Notes under the pieces: generated by a model | What the model was told of the DNA's origin: nothing | Database searches by the model: none | The model's input: only the letters and a program-made list of their open reading frames with translations | Assembly: GCF_004348455.1 (NCBI RefSeq) | Contig: NZ_SMKA01000002.1 | Coordinates: 1 to 64,000 of the forward strand | Direction of reading: 5' to 3' | Length of the DNA: 64,000 nucleotides | Source of the DNA: Kribbella albertanoniae | Lineage (GTDB): Bacteria > Actinomycetota > Actinomycetes > Propionibacteriales > Kribbellaceae | Shown: positions 17,472 to 24,600 of the stretch, one piece after another | Layout: each line of letters starts with the position of its first letter | Numbering within the stretch: position 1 is the first letter of the stretch | Made by a program: the position numbers and the translations under genes

Positions 17472-18109
17472 CTGCGCCCCAGGATGAGGAGACGCCAGCC
17501 GTCCGTGGACGTCCACGGCTGACCGCGCGGCGGCGGGAGCAGACCCGCGTCGAGATCGCTGTGGAAGCTTCTCGGTTGTTCATCGAGCGTGGGCCGGCCA
17601 ACACCTCGGTGGACGACATCGCGGCGGCGGCCGGGATCTCCCGCCGTACCTTCTGGCACTACTTCTCCACCAAGGAGGAGGCTGTCGCGCCGGTCCTGCT
17701 CCGGTCGCTCAATCGCACGGCCGACGCCTTCGAGCGCCGGCCCGTCGGCGAAACCCTGCTGGAGGCACTGGGTGGCGCCCTGGCCGAACTTTCCGGGACC
17801 GATCTCGATGTCGCGGAGGTCGTCGGGATCGTCGGGCTGACCCGCGAGGAGCCGGCTCTGCGCCGGGTGTGGCTGCAGGCGACCAGCGATCTGGAGGGGA
17901 GGATCGCGATCGCGATCGCAAACCGGACCGGCTCGGGTTCGCTCAGACTGGAAGTCCGGGTCCAGGCGGCGATGATCGTGGCCGCTGTCCGGATCACGGC
18001 CGAGGAGTATGCCTGGCACGGCGAGGAGTATCGCGAGCAGCTCAGCATCGTGCAGGAGACGCTGCGTCTGGTCGCCGAGGGATTCCTGCCGGACGCCGGC
18101 AGCCGGTGA
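17465..18109 (+). CDS. TetR/AcrR-family regulator, likely regulator of the synthase operon
   Basis: 214 residues. N-terminal TetR helix-turn-helix at about 25-70: LFIERGPANTSVDDIAAAAG then ISRRTFWHYFSTKEEAV. The C-terminal ligand domain (residues 80-205) is variable, as usual. Start chosen at ATG 17465: there is no ribosome binding site, but TATAGT lies seven bases before the ATG, which fits a leaderless transcript. The gene is divergent from the synthase operon and its palindrome overlaps its own start, so it probably represses itself and, through the half site nearer the operon, may control the polyketide genes. The ligand is unknown. Confidence 0.88.
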   Translation: MHSAPQDEETPAVRGRPRLTARRREQTRVEIAVEASRLFIERGPANTSVDDIAAAAGISRRTFWHYFSTKEEAVAPVLLRSLNRTADAFERRPVGETLLEALGGALAELSGTDLDVAEVVGIVGLTREEPALRRVWLQATSDLEGRIAIAIANRTGSGSLRLEVRVQAAMIVAAVRITAEEYAWHGEEYREQLSIVQETLRLVAEGFLPDAGSR

Positions 18110-18129
18110 TCAGGCCGACGGGCCGGTCG

Positions 18130-18786
18130 CTAGACGCCGGGGGAGACCGGTGCCGTCAACAGGCCGACGACGGCGTCGATCAGGCCGGTCGCTGCGTCGT
18201 CCCAACTGGATCGCGGTGTGGGGGTTCCTTCGGCGAGAGCGCGTTCCCGCTCGGCCCACACGTGCACCAGCAGTTGGTGAACCATGCCCCAGCGCTCTTC
18301 CCGTACGGCGAGTGGTAGCTCGGCGAGGTGCCGGTTCTGTCCGTCGAGGATCACCAGCAGTGTGGGGGAGGTCAGGGACTCCGTGATCATGATGTCGCGC
18401 AGTTCCGGATCGGTCATCAGCTGCGCGCTGAACCGCGCGAACCACGTCGGGCTGCCGAGTGAGTCGAGATAGGCGAGGTATGGCCGAACGAGGCAATCCA
18501 CCCAGTCCCGAAGGCTGGTGAAGGAGTCGGCGTCCGCCAGCCTCTGGAGGCGTAGTTGCTCGATCTGCTCGGTGTGCCTGCGCACGATCGCCTGTATCAG
18601 CGCGGTCCTGCTCCCGAAGTGGTAGCTGACCGCGGCGTTGTTGCCTTGGCCGGCGGCCTGGCTGATCTGCCGGTTGGACACCGACAGGACGCCGTACTCG
18701 GCGAACAGCCGTTCAGCGGTCGCGAGGATTCGCTCACGTGTCGCTGTGCCGCGCTCAGGCATGACGGCCTTGGTCGCGTCAGTCAC
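18130..18786 (-). CDS. TetR/AcrR-family regulator
   Basis: 218 residues from GTG 18786 (AGGAGG three bases upstream). Helix-turn-helix at about 15-62: ILATAERLFAEYGVLSVSNRQ then NNAAVSYHFGSRTALIQAIV. The AVSYHFGSR recognition helix resembles the subgroup of TetR proteins with a C-terminal YbiH/CecR-like domain. It converges with the preceding TetR gene with only 20 bp between stops. Upstream, in the gap shared with the divergent secreted-protein gene, lies a perfect 26-bp palindrome that is an obvious candidate operator. Confidence 0.87.
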   Translation of the reverse strand: MTDATKAVMPERGTATRERILATAERLFAEYGVLSVSNRQISQAAGQGNNAAVSYHFGSRTALIQAIVRRHTEQIEQLRLQRLADADSFTSLRDWVDCLVRPYLAYLDSLGSPTWFARFSAQLMTDPELRDIMITESLTSPTLLVILDGQNRHLAELPLAVREERWGMVHQLLVHVWAERERALAEGTPTPRSSWDDAATGLIDAVVGLLTAPVSPGV

Positions 18787-18903
18787 GAGCCTCCTCTCGA
18801 CCCCAGGGCGGAGTTGCCGCCCCGGTCAACGGAAAGATACTGCCTCGATCAAGCAGTTGGTGTGGGGCCTGGTACGCACCAGCCACGCCTATGCCTTGGG
18901 TGA

Positions 18904-18929
18904 GAGTCTGGGGACCGGTCCCCAGACTC
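18904..18929. promoter_or_regulatory. Perfect 26-bp palindrome, candidate operator
   Basis: Arms GAGTCTGGGGACC and GGTCCCCAGACTC abut without a spacer. It sits between divergent genes, 118 bp from the TetR start (18786) and 18 bp before the secreted-protein ATG (18948), so a bound protein would block the latter. Confidence 0.65.
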
Positions 18930-18947
18930 ATTGACAGAATCGGCTGC

Positions 18948-19982
18948 ATGCAGATGCGACGAATTCTGGCGCCGGTTCTTGCCGTGCCGTTCCTGGGAGT
19001 GTCGGTCGGCGTTGCGCCGGCTGCGCAGGCCGCTGATCGTCCAGCGTTGAAGGTCACCTTGAGCCGGGGAAGCGTTGCCGTCTCTTCGCTCAACACGGTG
19101 CCCGTCACGGTCAGCGTAGAGGGCTCTTACGAGGACAGGGCGTCGTTGTATGTGCAGTTCAAGCGGATCAGCGGCACGGGTCCCTTGACCGAGTTTTCCT
19201 CGATGGAACTGGCGCTGGTCGAGGGCGACGGTACGCCAGGCGTATGGCGGGGTACGGCGAACGTCCCGTCCACCGCGAGCGGAACCGTCGAGGCCGCGAT
19301 GGTGGACGCGCTCGAGTTCGTCGCCGGTACTGGCACCTACGACCCGGCGCCGGTGGCGGATCCGCCGAAGCTGGTGGTGGACGGCGTCCATGTCCCGAAG
19401 GTCACGTCGCTGGTGACGCCGAAGGTGGTGCCGTACGACAAGCCCTGGTCGGTGCGGTACACCATCACCGACTCGCAGACAGGTAAGCCGTACGGCACCC
19501 GGCTCAAAGCTTTGGTCGGTGAGGAAGAGCGCTGTCTGGAGAAGCGTGAAGAGACCAAGGTTTTGAGCGATACCAGCGGCAATGTCGTCCTGCCCCACGA
19601 CCGCCAACCCGTCGGCGACGTCACCACCTGCTTATCCATCCCAGGGAATCCGGGATGGATAAGCCGCCTCGAGACTCCCATCTGGCGCCCCGCCGCCGTC
19701 TCGGCGGCCCCGTCGAGAACCAGTGCCCCGGTCGGAACGATCGTCCCGGTGAACGGCGCTGTCGCTTACGGTTCCGGTTGCCAGGTCGTTCTCCAGCGTC
19801 TGTACGGCGCAACTGCGTGGCGCGAGGTCGGTTCCGGCAAAGTACGTGACAGCGACCGGTTCACCCTCAACGCGCAACCGTCGTACAAGGGGAACATCTC
19901 CTATCGCGTCTACCTGCCAGGGTCAGGGTGCTACAACAAGGTCCCCGGGACGACCAAGCCCTTCGTGATTCGCGGCACCTGA
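18948..19982 (+). CDS. Secreted beta-rich protein of unknown function
   Basis: 344 residues. A Sec signal peptide covers about residues 1-28 (MQMRRILAPVLAVPFLGV, then APAAQA). The mature protein is rich in Val, Thr, Ser and Pro with alternating hydrophobic strands, suggesting tandem immunoglobulin-like or similar beta domains, and four cysteines in the second half. No catalytic motif is visible. ATG 18948 was chosen because it begins the signal peptide (18954 is equally possible); no ribosome binding site is evident. Likely controlled by whatever binds the 26-bp palindrome upstream. It contains an internal 13-bp inverted repeat. Confidence 0.75.
   Translation: MQMRRILAPVLAVPFLGVSVGVAPAAQAADRPALKVTLSRGSVAVSSLNTVPVTVSVEGSYEDRASLYVQFKRISGTGPLTEFSSMELALVEGDGTPGVWRGTANVPSTASGTVEAAMVDALEFVAGTGTYDPAPVADPPKLVVDGVHVPKVTSLVTPKVVPYDKPWSVRYTITDSQTGKPYGTRLKALVGEEERCLEKREETKVLSDTSGNVVLPHDRQPVGDVTTCLSIPGNPGWISRLETPIWRPAAVSAAPSRTSAPVGTIVPVNGAVAYGSGCQVVLQRLYGATAWREVGSGKVRDSDRFTLNAQPSYKGNISYRVYLPGSGCYNKVPGTTKPFVIRGT
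19630..19664. repeat. Inverted repeat inside a coding region
   Basis: Arms of 13 bp, GCTTATCCATCCC and GGGATGGATAAGC, around a 9-base loop, in the secreted-protein gene. A perfect 13-bp stem is unusual within a GC-rich coding sequence and could fold in the mRNA. Confidence 0.5.
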
Positions 19983-20111
19983 CTCCGGACGAGGTTCACG
20001 ACGCACCGAGAACGCCGGGTGATTCAGCTCGGGGAGGTCAGGCCCGCGACCGGAAAGGCGAGCAGACCGATCATGTGGGTGTAGTCAACGAGTACGAGTT
20101 CTGGGTCAGGG

Positions 20112-20128
20112 CGGGTGTTCTACTCCTA
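20112..20128 (+). promoter_or_regulatory. M-box 1
   Basis: CGGGTGT-N3-ACTCCTA, 70 bp before the membrane-protein gene at 20198; GATGAT lies exactly 22 bases downstream as a possible -10. The rest of the 215-bp gap (19983-20197) shows no gene. Confidence 0.6.
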
Positions 20129-20197
20129 CTCAAGACCTGTGGCCTTGTCGGATGATCCGGGCGGTGGAACATCACAACCTGACAAGGAGAGGCGCCG

Positions 20198-20617
20198 ATG
20201 ACTCGCGCGCTGGTTGCGTTGCTGGCAGTTCAGACGGCCATGGTCGGTGTTTGGGGCTCGATCTGGCCGATGTCGTTCTATGAGGACGGTCCGTTGCCGT
20301 TTCTCGATACGGGGTGGACTGCGATGCTGCCGCCGTACAACGAGCATCTGATGCGTGACTACGGTCTGATGAACCTGGGGTTCGCGGTCGTGCTGTTCTA
20401 CACGCTCGCCACGATGACCTTGTCGATCGTGCGGCTGACCATGGTGGCCTATCTGGTGTTCGCGGTGCCGCACACGGTCTTTCACCTGATGCATCTGGAG
20501 CATCTGTCGACCGGCAGTGCGACCGGCCTTGCCATCACGCTCGGCCTGACCGTTCTCCTGCCACTGCTCGTGCTGGTCCTGAGCAGGACGCAGGACCGGA
20601 TGTTGGCTGGCAGCTAG
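20198..20617 (+). CDS. Small four-helix membrane protein
   Basis: 139 residues with about four hydrophobic helices (residues 5-25, 55-75, 80-100, 110-132). Motifs PPYNEHLMRD near 48-57 and HTVFHLMHLEHL near 92-103, both with conserved histidines. A paralogue with the same motifs (PPYSEHLMQD, HLVFHLGHLH) lies at 55957-56373. AAGGAGAG precedes the ATG. The family is unknown to me by function; the His-rich loop could bind metal or haem, which is speculation. Preceded by M-box 1. Confidence 0.8.
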   Translation: MTRALVALLAVQTAMVGVWGSIWPMSFYEDGPLPFLDTGWTAMLPPYNEHLMRDYGLMNLGFAVVLFYTLATMTLSIVRLTMVAYLVFAVPHTVFHLMHLEHLSTGSATGLAITLGLTVLLPLLVLVLSRTQDRMLAGS

Positions 20618-20630
20618 CAACAAGTAAACG

Positions 20631-20659
20631 TGTCACAGGTCGCAGAAGGATGTTGTCTT
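20631..20659 (+). promoter_or_regulatory. ECF41-type promoter P1
   Basis: TGTCACA (20631-20637), 16 bases, TGTCTT (20654-20659). The ATG of the XRE regulator follows seven bases later (20667), so the transcript is probably leaderless. Confidence 0.75.
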
Positions 20660-20666
20660 ACAGGGT

Positions 20667-21470
20667 ATGGGACAGAACCGGCTGGGGGAGTTCATCAGGG
20701 CTCGGCGGGATTTGTTGAGTCCGGCGGATGTTGGGTTGGCTGGGCCGCGGAGTGTGCGGGCCAGTGGGTTGCGGCGGGAGGATCTGGCGACGCTGGCGGG
20801 GATCAGTGCTGATTACCTGTCGCGGTTGGAGCAGGGGCGGGAGCGGAATCCTTCGCATCGGGTGATCAAGGCGTTGGCTGAGGTTCTGCGGCTGGATGCG
20901 GAGGCTACGGAGCACCTGCATCGGCTGGCTCATCCGCCGCTGGCGTGTGATGCGTTCGGGGGTGAGGAGGTGAGCCCGGAGCTCGAGCGGATGCTGGGGG
21001 CGTGGCGGGATACGCCGGCCATGGTTGTTGGGTCGGAGCTGGACATCCTGGTCGCTAATCCGCTGGGCGCGGCTCTTTACGCTTCGGCGGGGACGCGCAA
21101 CGCGCTGCTGTTCGTCTTTCTTGACCCGCAGGCGAAGGAGTTCTTCGTCGACTGGGAGGTCATCGCGCGCCGGGGTGTGGCGGCGCTGCATGCGGGTGCT
21201 GCCAGTCTGGGCGGCAACTCGGCGCGGCGGGAGGCGATCGTGGAGAGGCTGTGTGCCGAGAGCGCCGACTTCGCGCGGATGTGGGCCAAGTACGAGGTGC
21301 GGCAAACGAAGTACGAGACGATGCGCATCCGGCACCCGGAGGTCGGCGAGCTCGAGTTGGTCTACCACACGCTGCGGGTGAACGAGGCTCCCGGGCAGCT
21401 GCTCAAGGTCTATCAGGCCGAGCCCGGAAGCCTTACCGAGAAGAGATTGCGCGAACTCGCCAACCTCTAG
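20667..21470 (+). CDS. XRE/MmyB-type transcriptional regulator A
   Basis: 267 residues. N-terminal XRE helix-turn-helix at about 8-85: LGEFIRARRDLLSPADVG, then LRREDLATLAGISADYLSRL and ERNPSHRVIKALAEVL. C-terminal MmyB/MltR-like ligand domain (PAS-like) at about 105-265 with DTPAMVVGSELDILVANPLG and HPEVGELELVYHTLRV. Known MmyB-type regulators bind small hydrophobic ligands and control neighbouring SDR and similar genes. It is about 70% identical by eye to the second copy at 42006-42821 in the DNA-binding part. Start at ATG 20667 directly after an ECF-type promoter. Strong candidate to bind the M-box, but that is inference. Confidence 0.93.
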   Translation: MGQNRLGEFIRARRDLLSPADVGLAGPRSVRASGLRREDLATLAGISADYLSRLEQGRERNPSHRVIKALAEVLRLDAEATEHLHRLAHPPLACDAFGGEEVSPELERMLGAWRDTPAMVVGSELDILVANPLGAALYASAGTRNALLFVFLDPQAKEFFVDWEVIARRGVAALHAGAASLGGNSARREAIVERLCAESADFARMWAKYEVRQTKYETMRIRHPEVGELELVYHTLRVNEAPGQLLKVYQAEPGSLTEKRLRELANL

Positions 21471-21471
21471 G

Positions 21472-22245
21472 TCAGAGGCTGTGAACCAATCCGCCGTCGC
21501 AGCGGACAGCCGTTCCGGTCATGTACGACGAGAGGTCGCTGCAGAGGAAGGCCGCCACGTCAGCGAACTCGTGGACGACACCGAACCGGCGCATCGGGAC
21601 CTCGGCGGCCTCCTCGGCCTGGATGTCGGCCGCGGGCCGGCCGGTGCGAGCGGCCTTGGTCGCTTCGACGGCGTCTCGCCGGGCGGTGCGGAAACCGCCA
21701 GCCAGCAGGAGGTTCACGGTGACGCCATCCGGTGCGACCTGGGTGGCGAGGGCCTTGAGGTAACCGGCGAGCGCGGGGCGGCCGATGTTGGACAACGCCA
21801 GCGCGGGCAGCGGTTCCACGATGTTCGTGGCCGACATGGCCAGGATCCTGCCCCAGCCACGTTCGCGCATCCCGTCCAGCACCAAGGACACCAGCCGCTG
21901 CTGTGGCCGGACCACCGAGGCGACCGCCGTACCGATGTCTTCCGTCGTCACGTCCAAGGCGGTAGCCGGCTTCGGCCCAGGACCGTTGAGAACAAGGATG
22001 TCCACCGATCCGAAAGCATCCACAGCGGCCTGGATGATCTGTTCGGGACCGCCCTCGCTCATCATGTCCACGCCGATACCGATTGCCGAGGGCAACTGTG
22101 CGGCGATCGACTTGGCCAGCTCCGCGCGGCGCCCGGTGACCACGACGTTCGCGCCTTCCGCGGCGAGTGCCCTGGCTACGCCCTCGCCCAAGCCGGAGGT
22201 GGACGCGCAGACCACCGCAGTCCGTCCGGCAATCTTCAGATCCAC
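21472..22245 (-). CDS. SDR-family protein without the canonical YxxxK
   Basis: 257 residues, Rossmann fold: TSGLGEG nucleotide loop near residue 16, NGPGPKP replacing the usual NNAG, and CDGG near the C-terminus. The usual catalytic YxxxK is absent; the corresponding segment reads LALSNIGRPALAGYLKAL, as in a known SDR subgroup with SNxxR. The stop of the ECF sigma gene overlaps its start by 10 bp, so sigma and SDR form one operon. ECF41 sigma genes are typically linked with such COE (carboxymuconolactone decarboxylase, oxidoreductase, epimerase) genes. Substrate unknown. Confidence 0.87.
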   Translation of the reverse strand: MDLKIAGRTAVVCASTSGLGEGVARALAAEGANVVVTGRRAELAKSIAAQLPSAIGIGVDMMSEGGPEQIIQAAVDAFGSVDILVLNGPGPKPATALDVTTEDIGTAVASVVRPQQRLVSLVLDGMRERGWGRILAMSATNIVEPLPALALSNIGRPALAGYLKALATQVAPDGVTVNLLLAGGFRTARRDAVEATKAARTGRPAADIQAEEAAEVPMRRFGVVHEFADVAAFLCSDLSSYMTGTAVRCDGGLVHSL

Positions 22246-23120
22246 GAACCTGCTCCTTTGATCTTGGCGGGGTTGACCTGCCAGAGGACTTGGGTGATGC
22301 CGTTGTCCGAGGCATCAACAGTGAGGAGGGCGAAGACTTCGCCGTCCTGGCGGAGGCGTAGCGCGTGCTGGCCGTTGACAGTCACGGGCTCTGCGGAGAC
22401 ATCGTGCCAGACCTTGGCCGCGAAGCCGACGACCGCCGCCGCGACGGTTGCGGCGCCGTACAGGGGAACGCGGGATGCGTTGCTGGAGGTACCGCCGCTG
22501 TCGGAGTAGCTGATCACCTCGTCGGCGAGCAGCTCTTCCAGACCGGCGAGGTCACCGGCCTGGGCGGCGGCCAGGAAGCCGTCGAGCAGCCGCCGCTGTT
22601 CGGACGGCGCCACCGGAGTTCGCCGGTCCGCAGCCAGCCGCTTGCGCGCACGGCTGACCCACTGGCGAGCGGTGACCTCAGTGGTCTGGACGATCTCGGC
22701 AATCTGCCGATACGGATACGCGAAAGCCTCCCGAAGCACGTACGCCGCGCGCTCGTGCGGTGAGAGCTTCTCCATCAACATCAGTACGGCGAACTCCAGC
22801 GCAGCACCACGCTCCGCGCCCAGCTGTGGATCGGCCGAGGTGTCGACCGGTTCGGGCAGCCACGGGCCGATGTAGGTCTCGTGCCGCGCGTAGGCCGTCT
22901 TAGTGGCGTTGATCGCCAGCCTCGCGGTGGCTGTCGACAGGTACGCCGCCGGGTTCATCACCGTCGTACGATCAACAGCCTGCCAGCGCAGCCAGACCTC
23001 TTGGAGCAGGTCCTCGGCGTCACTGACACTGCCCAGCATGCGGTACGCGATCCCGAACAGCTGCGGCCGAACCTGGGTGAAGATCTCGGTCGCCTCGTGC
23101 AGCGCAGCGTCCTCCATCAT
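22236..23120 (-). CDS. ECF41-family sigma factor with SnoaL-like C-terminal domain (SigJ-like)
   Basis: 294 residues. Sigma region 2 at about 15-80 (LFGIAYRMLGSVSDAEDLLQEVWLRW), the ECF41 hallmark WLPEP at 87-91, region 4 at about 115-165 (LSPHERAAYVLREAF ... VTARQWVSRARKRL), then a SnoaL-like extension of about 120 residues ending near VNPAKI, matching the NPDKL motif of ECF41. This tail is known to modulate activity in place of an anti-sigma factor. The DGGGK motif of the family is altered here to DSGGT. A promoter of its own type lies upstream (P2), indicating autoregulation. GGAAAGG precedes two adjacent ATGs (23120, 23117). Confidence 0.95.
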   Translation of the reverse strand: MMEDAALHEATEIFTQVRPQLFGIAYRMLGSVSDAEDLLQEVWLRWQAVDRTTVMNPAAYLSTATARLAINATKTAYARHETYIGPWLPEPVDTSADPQLGAERGAALEFAVLMLMEKLSPHERAAYVLREAFAYPYRQIAEIVQTTEVTARQWVSRARKRLAADRRTPVAPSEQRRLLDGFLAAAQAGDLAGLEELLADEVISYSDSGGTSSNASRVPLYGAATVAAAVVGFAAKVWHDVSAEPVTVNGQHALRLRQDGEVFALLTVDASDNGITQVLWQVNPAKIKGAGSWI

Positions 23121-23164
23121 GACCTTTCCGACTAGCGCAGACCCGGCTGGTCCCCGTCAACAGT

Positions 23165-23193
23165 TAGACAGGCCAGCCCGCCGGTTCGTGACA
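23165..23193 (-). promoter_or_regulatory. ECF41-type promoter P2 (autoregulatory)
   Basis: On the minus strand TGTCACG (23193-23187), 16 bases, TGTCTA (23170-23165), 45 bp before the ECF sigma start. Confidence 0.7.
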
Positions 23194-23202
23194 AGGCGAG
23201 AT

Positions 23203-23931
23203 TCAGCGAGAGAAGTGCGTGATCACGCGGTCCAGGCGCACACCGTCGATGGTCAGATCGACCTCCTCGTTCAGGAAGGCGACCAGCCCCATCACGGGGC
23301 GCAGCGCCACCGTCGGGAAGTCGTACGACCACGCGAGGTCGGCTCGATCGCCCACTGACCAGTACTCGCCTGTGCGGCCCTTGTAGGGACACTGCGTTCG
23401 AGTCGGGCTCGGGGTCAGGTGCTCGAAGTTCACTGCATGCCGAGGGAAGTAGTACCGAGTCGGCAGCCCCGTTTCGAACACGGTCACCGTCGCGTCGGAC
23501 TCAGCCAGTACGACGCCGTCCAGCTCCACCTTGACGTGCCGCGACGAGCGCATCGGGTCGACCCGGTGGTACGGGCTCCGCGGGTGCACCCAGACCTGGT
23601 CGTCCTCCTCGAACCAGGTGTCCATCGACTCCCAGTCGAAGGTGACGTGCCCAGGCACCAGGCCGTCGTCGTACCGGCGCGCTTGTCCGTGGCCGGCTTC
23701 GTGGATCCGGGCCAGGCCGCGAGGCTGCTGCTCCACCTGCCCGGTGTCTCGCAGCAGCCCGTCGGCGATGTCCGAGACCGGGATGTAGTACGCCGGGTAG
23801 CCGCGCCACTCCCACAGGTAGAGCGCATTGGTGGTGTCCACGACACAGCGATTCGCGAGCATGGCCCGGATCCGGCGCGGGACCGGCGCGGTGTGATCCA
23901 CCGGCACGATCATCGGGGGGAAGTCGTTCAT
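23203..23931 (-). CDS. DUF427 domain protein
   Basis: 242 residues. The DUF427 signature is complete in the middle: SSRHVKVELDGVVLAESDAT, then FETGLPTRYYFPRHAV and TQCPYKGRTGEYWSV, repeated in weaker form in the N-terminal part (DTTNALYLWEWRGYPAYYIP), so this is a two-domain version. The biochemical role of DUF427 is not known. Start chosen at ATG 23931: there is no ribosome binding site, but TGGAAT lies seven bases upstream and M-box 2 exactly 22 bases before that; ATG 23940 is the alternative. Confidence 0.88.
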   Translation of the reverse strand: MNDFPPMIVPVDHTAPVPRRIRAMLANRCVVDTTNALYLWEWRGYPAYYIPVSDIADGLLRDTGQVEQQPRGLARIHEAGHGQARRYDDGLVPGHVTFDWESMDTWFEEDDQVWVHPRSPYHRVDPMRSSRHVKVELDGVVLAESDATVTVFETGLPTRYYFPRHAVNFEHLTPSPTRTQCPYKGRTGEYWSVGDRADLAWSYDFPTVALRPVMGLVAFLNEEVDLTIDGVRLDRVITHFSR

Positions 23932-23966
23932 ACCCGACATTCCAGCCGGTGGCCACGGGGACTGCC

Positions 23967-23983
23967 TAGGAGTTTTACTCCCT
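23967..23983 (-). promoter_or_regulatory. M-box 2
   Basis: TAGGAGT-N3-ACTCCCT on the plus strand, upstream of the DUF427 gene and overlapping the 3' end of the hemerythrin-like gene. TGGAAT follows 22 bases downstream on the minus strand. Confidence 0.7.
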
Positions 23984-24598
23984 GTCTGAGAAGTCCCGGT
24001 ACACCTTCTTCCGGTACGACGTGCGCAGCCGCTGCAGCAGCCAGCGGGAAATCGGCGACCGATCAGTCAGCGGCACGTCCGGTTCCAGCATCCCGAGGAT
24101 GACGGGCAGCCGCCGCCACGGCAGCCCACCCACGGTGTATTCGCGGATCTCGCGCCACTCCGCGTCGCTGATGAAATCCGAGACGAACGGCAGCACTCGC
24201 CGTTCCTCGAGATCGACGTACGACGACCACACGGCCGCGAGTTTGGCCAGTACGCCGGCCAGTCGGGCGGCTGCCTCGAAGTCGCCATCCGATCGCCACC
24301 AGGACTGCAGACCTTCTGCACGGTGCCGGAGCACACCGATCTGGTCGCGCAACTCGTCCAGCTCTGACAGGTCGAGCCCGGCGCGGGCCAAGAGCTTCGG
24401 CCAGAGCAGCAACTCCGTCGCCTCGAGGTGTAGCTCCAAGAGCCGTTCCATCAGGTCCAGGTGGCCACATACGACCCGCGCCCGGGACCGCACTCTCGGC
24501 CTGATGGACAACACCAGGCCGGCCGCGACACTGAGCTCTGCACACAACAGTGTGTGCAGAGCCCGGGCGTCGCGGACATCAGCTTTGTCCGACGGCAT
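23975..24598 (-). CDS. Hemerythrin-like HHE domain protein
   Basis: 207 residues, helical. Histidines and acids spaced as in HHE cation-binding proteins: HTLL near residue 15, GHLDLMERLLELHLEATELLLWP near 46-68, RHRAEGL near 92 and SSYVDLEERRVLPF near 125. These usually bind a di-iron centre and sense or scavenge oxygen, NO or peroxide. The ATG is two bases after the ketol-acid reductoisomerase stop, so the two are co-translated. The C-terminal 60 residues are basic and Arg-rich. Confidence 0.8.
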   Translation of the reverse strand: MPSDKADVRDARALHTLLCAELSVAAGLVLSIRPRVRSRARVVCGHLDLMERLLELHLEATELLLWPKLLARAGLDLSELDELRDQIGVLRHRAEGLQSWWRSDGDFEAAARLAGVLAKLAAVWSSYVDLEERRVLPFVSDFISDAEWREIREYTVGGLPWRRLPVILGMLEPDVPLTDRSPISRWLLQRLRTSYRKKVYRDFSDRE

Positions 24599-24600
24599 CA

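Noticed and set aside
17247..17516. 89-residue minus-strand frame in the divergent region
   Set aside because: No ribosome binding site, overlaps the TetR start and operator, no protein-like composition.
18931..18936. TTGACA as a -35 for the secreted-protein gene
   Set aside because: It lies only 12 bp before the start codon, so the -10 would fall inside the gene.
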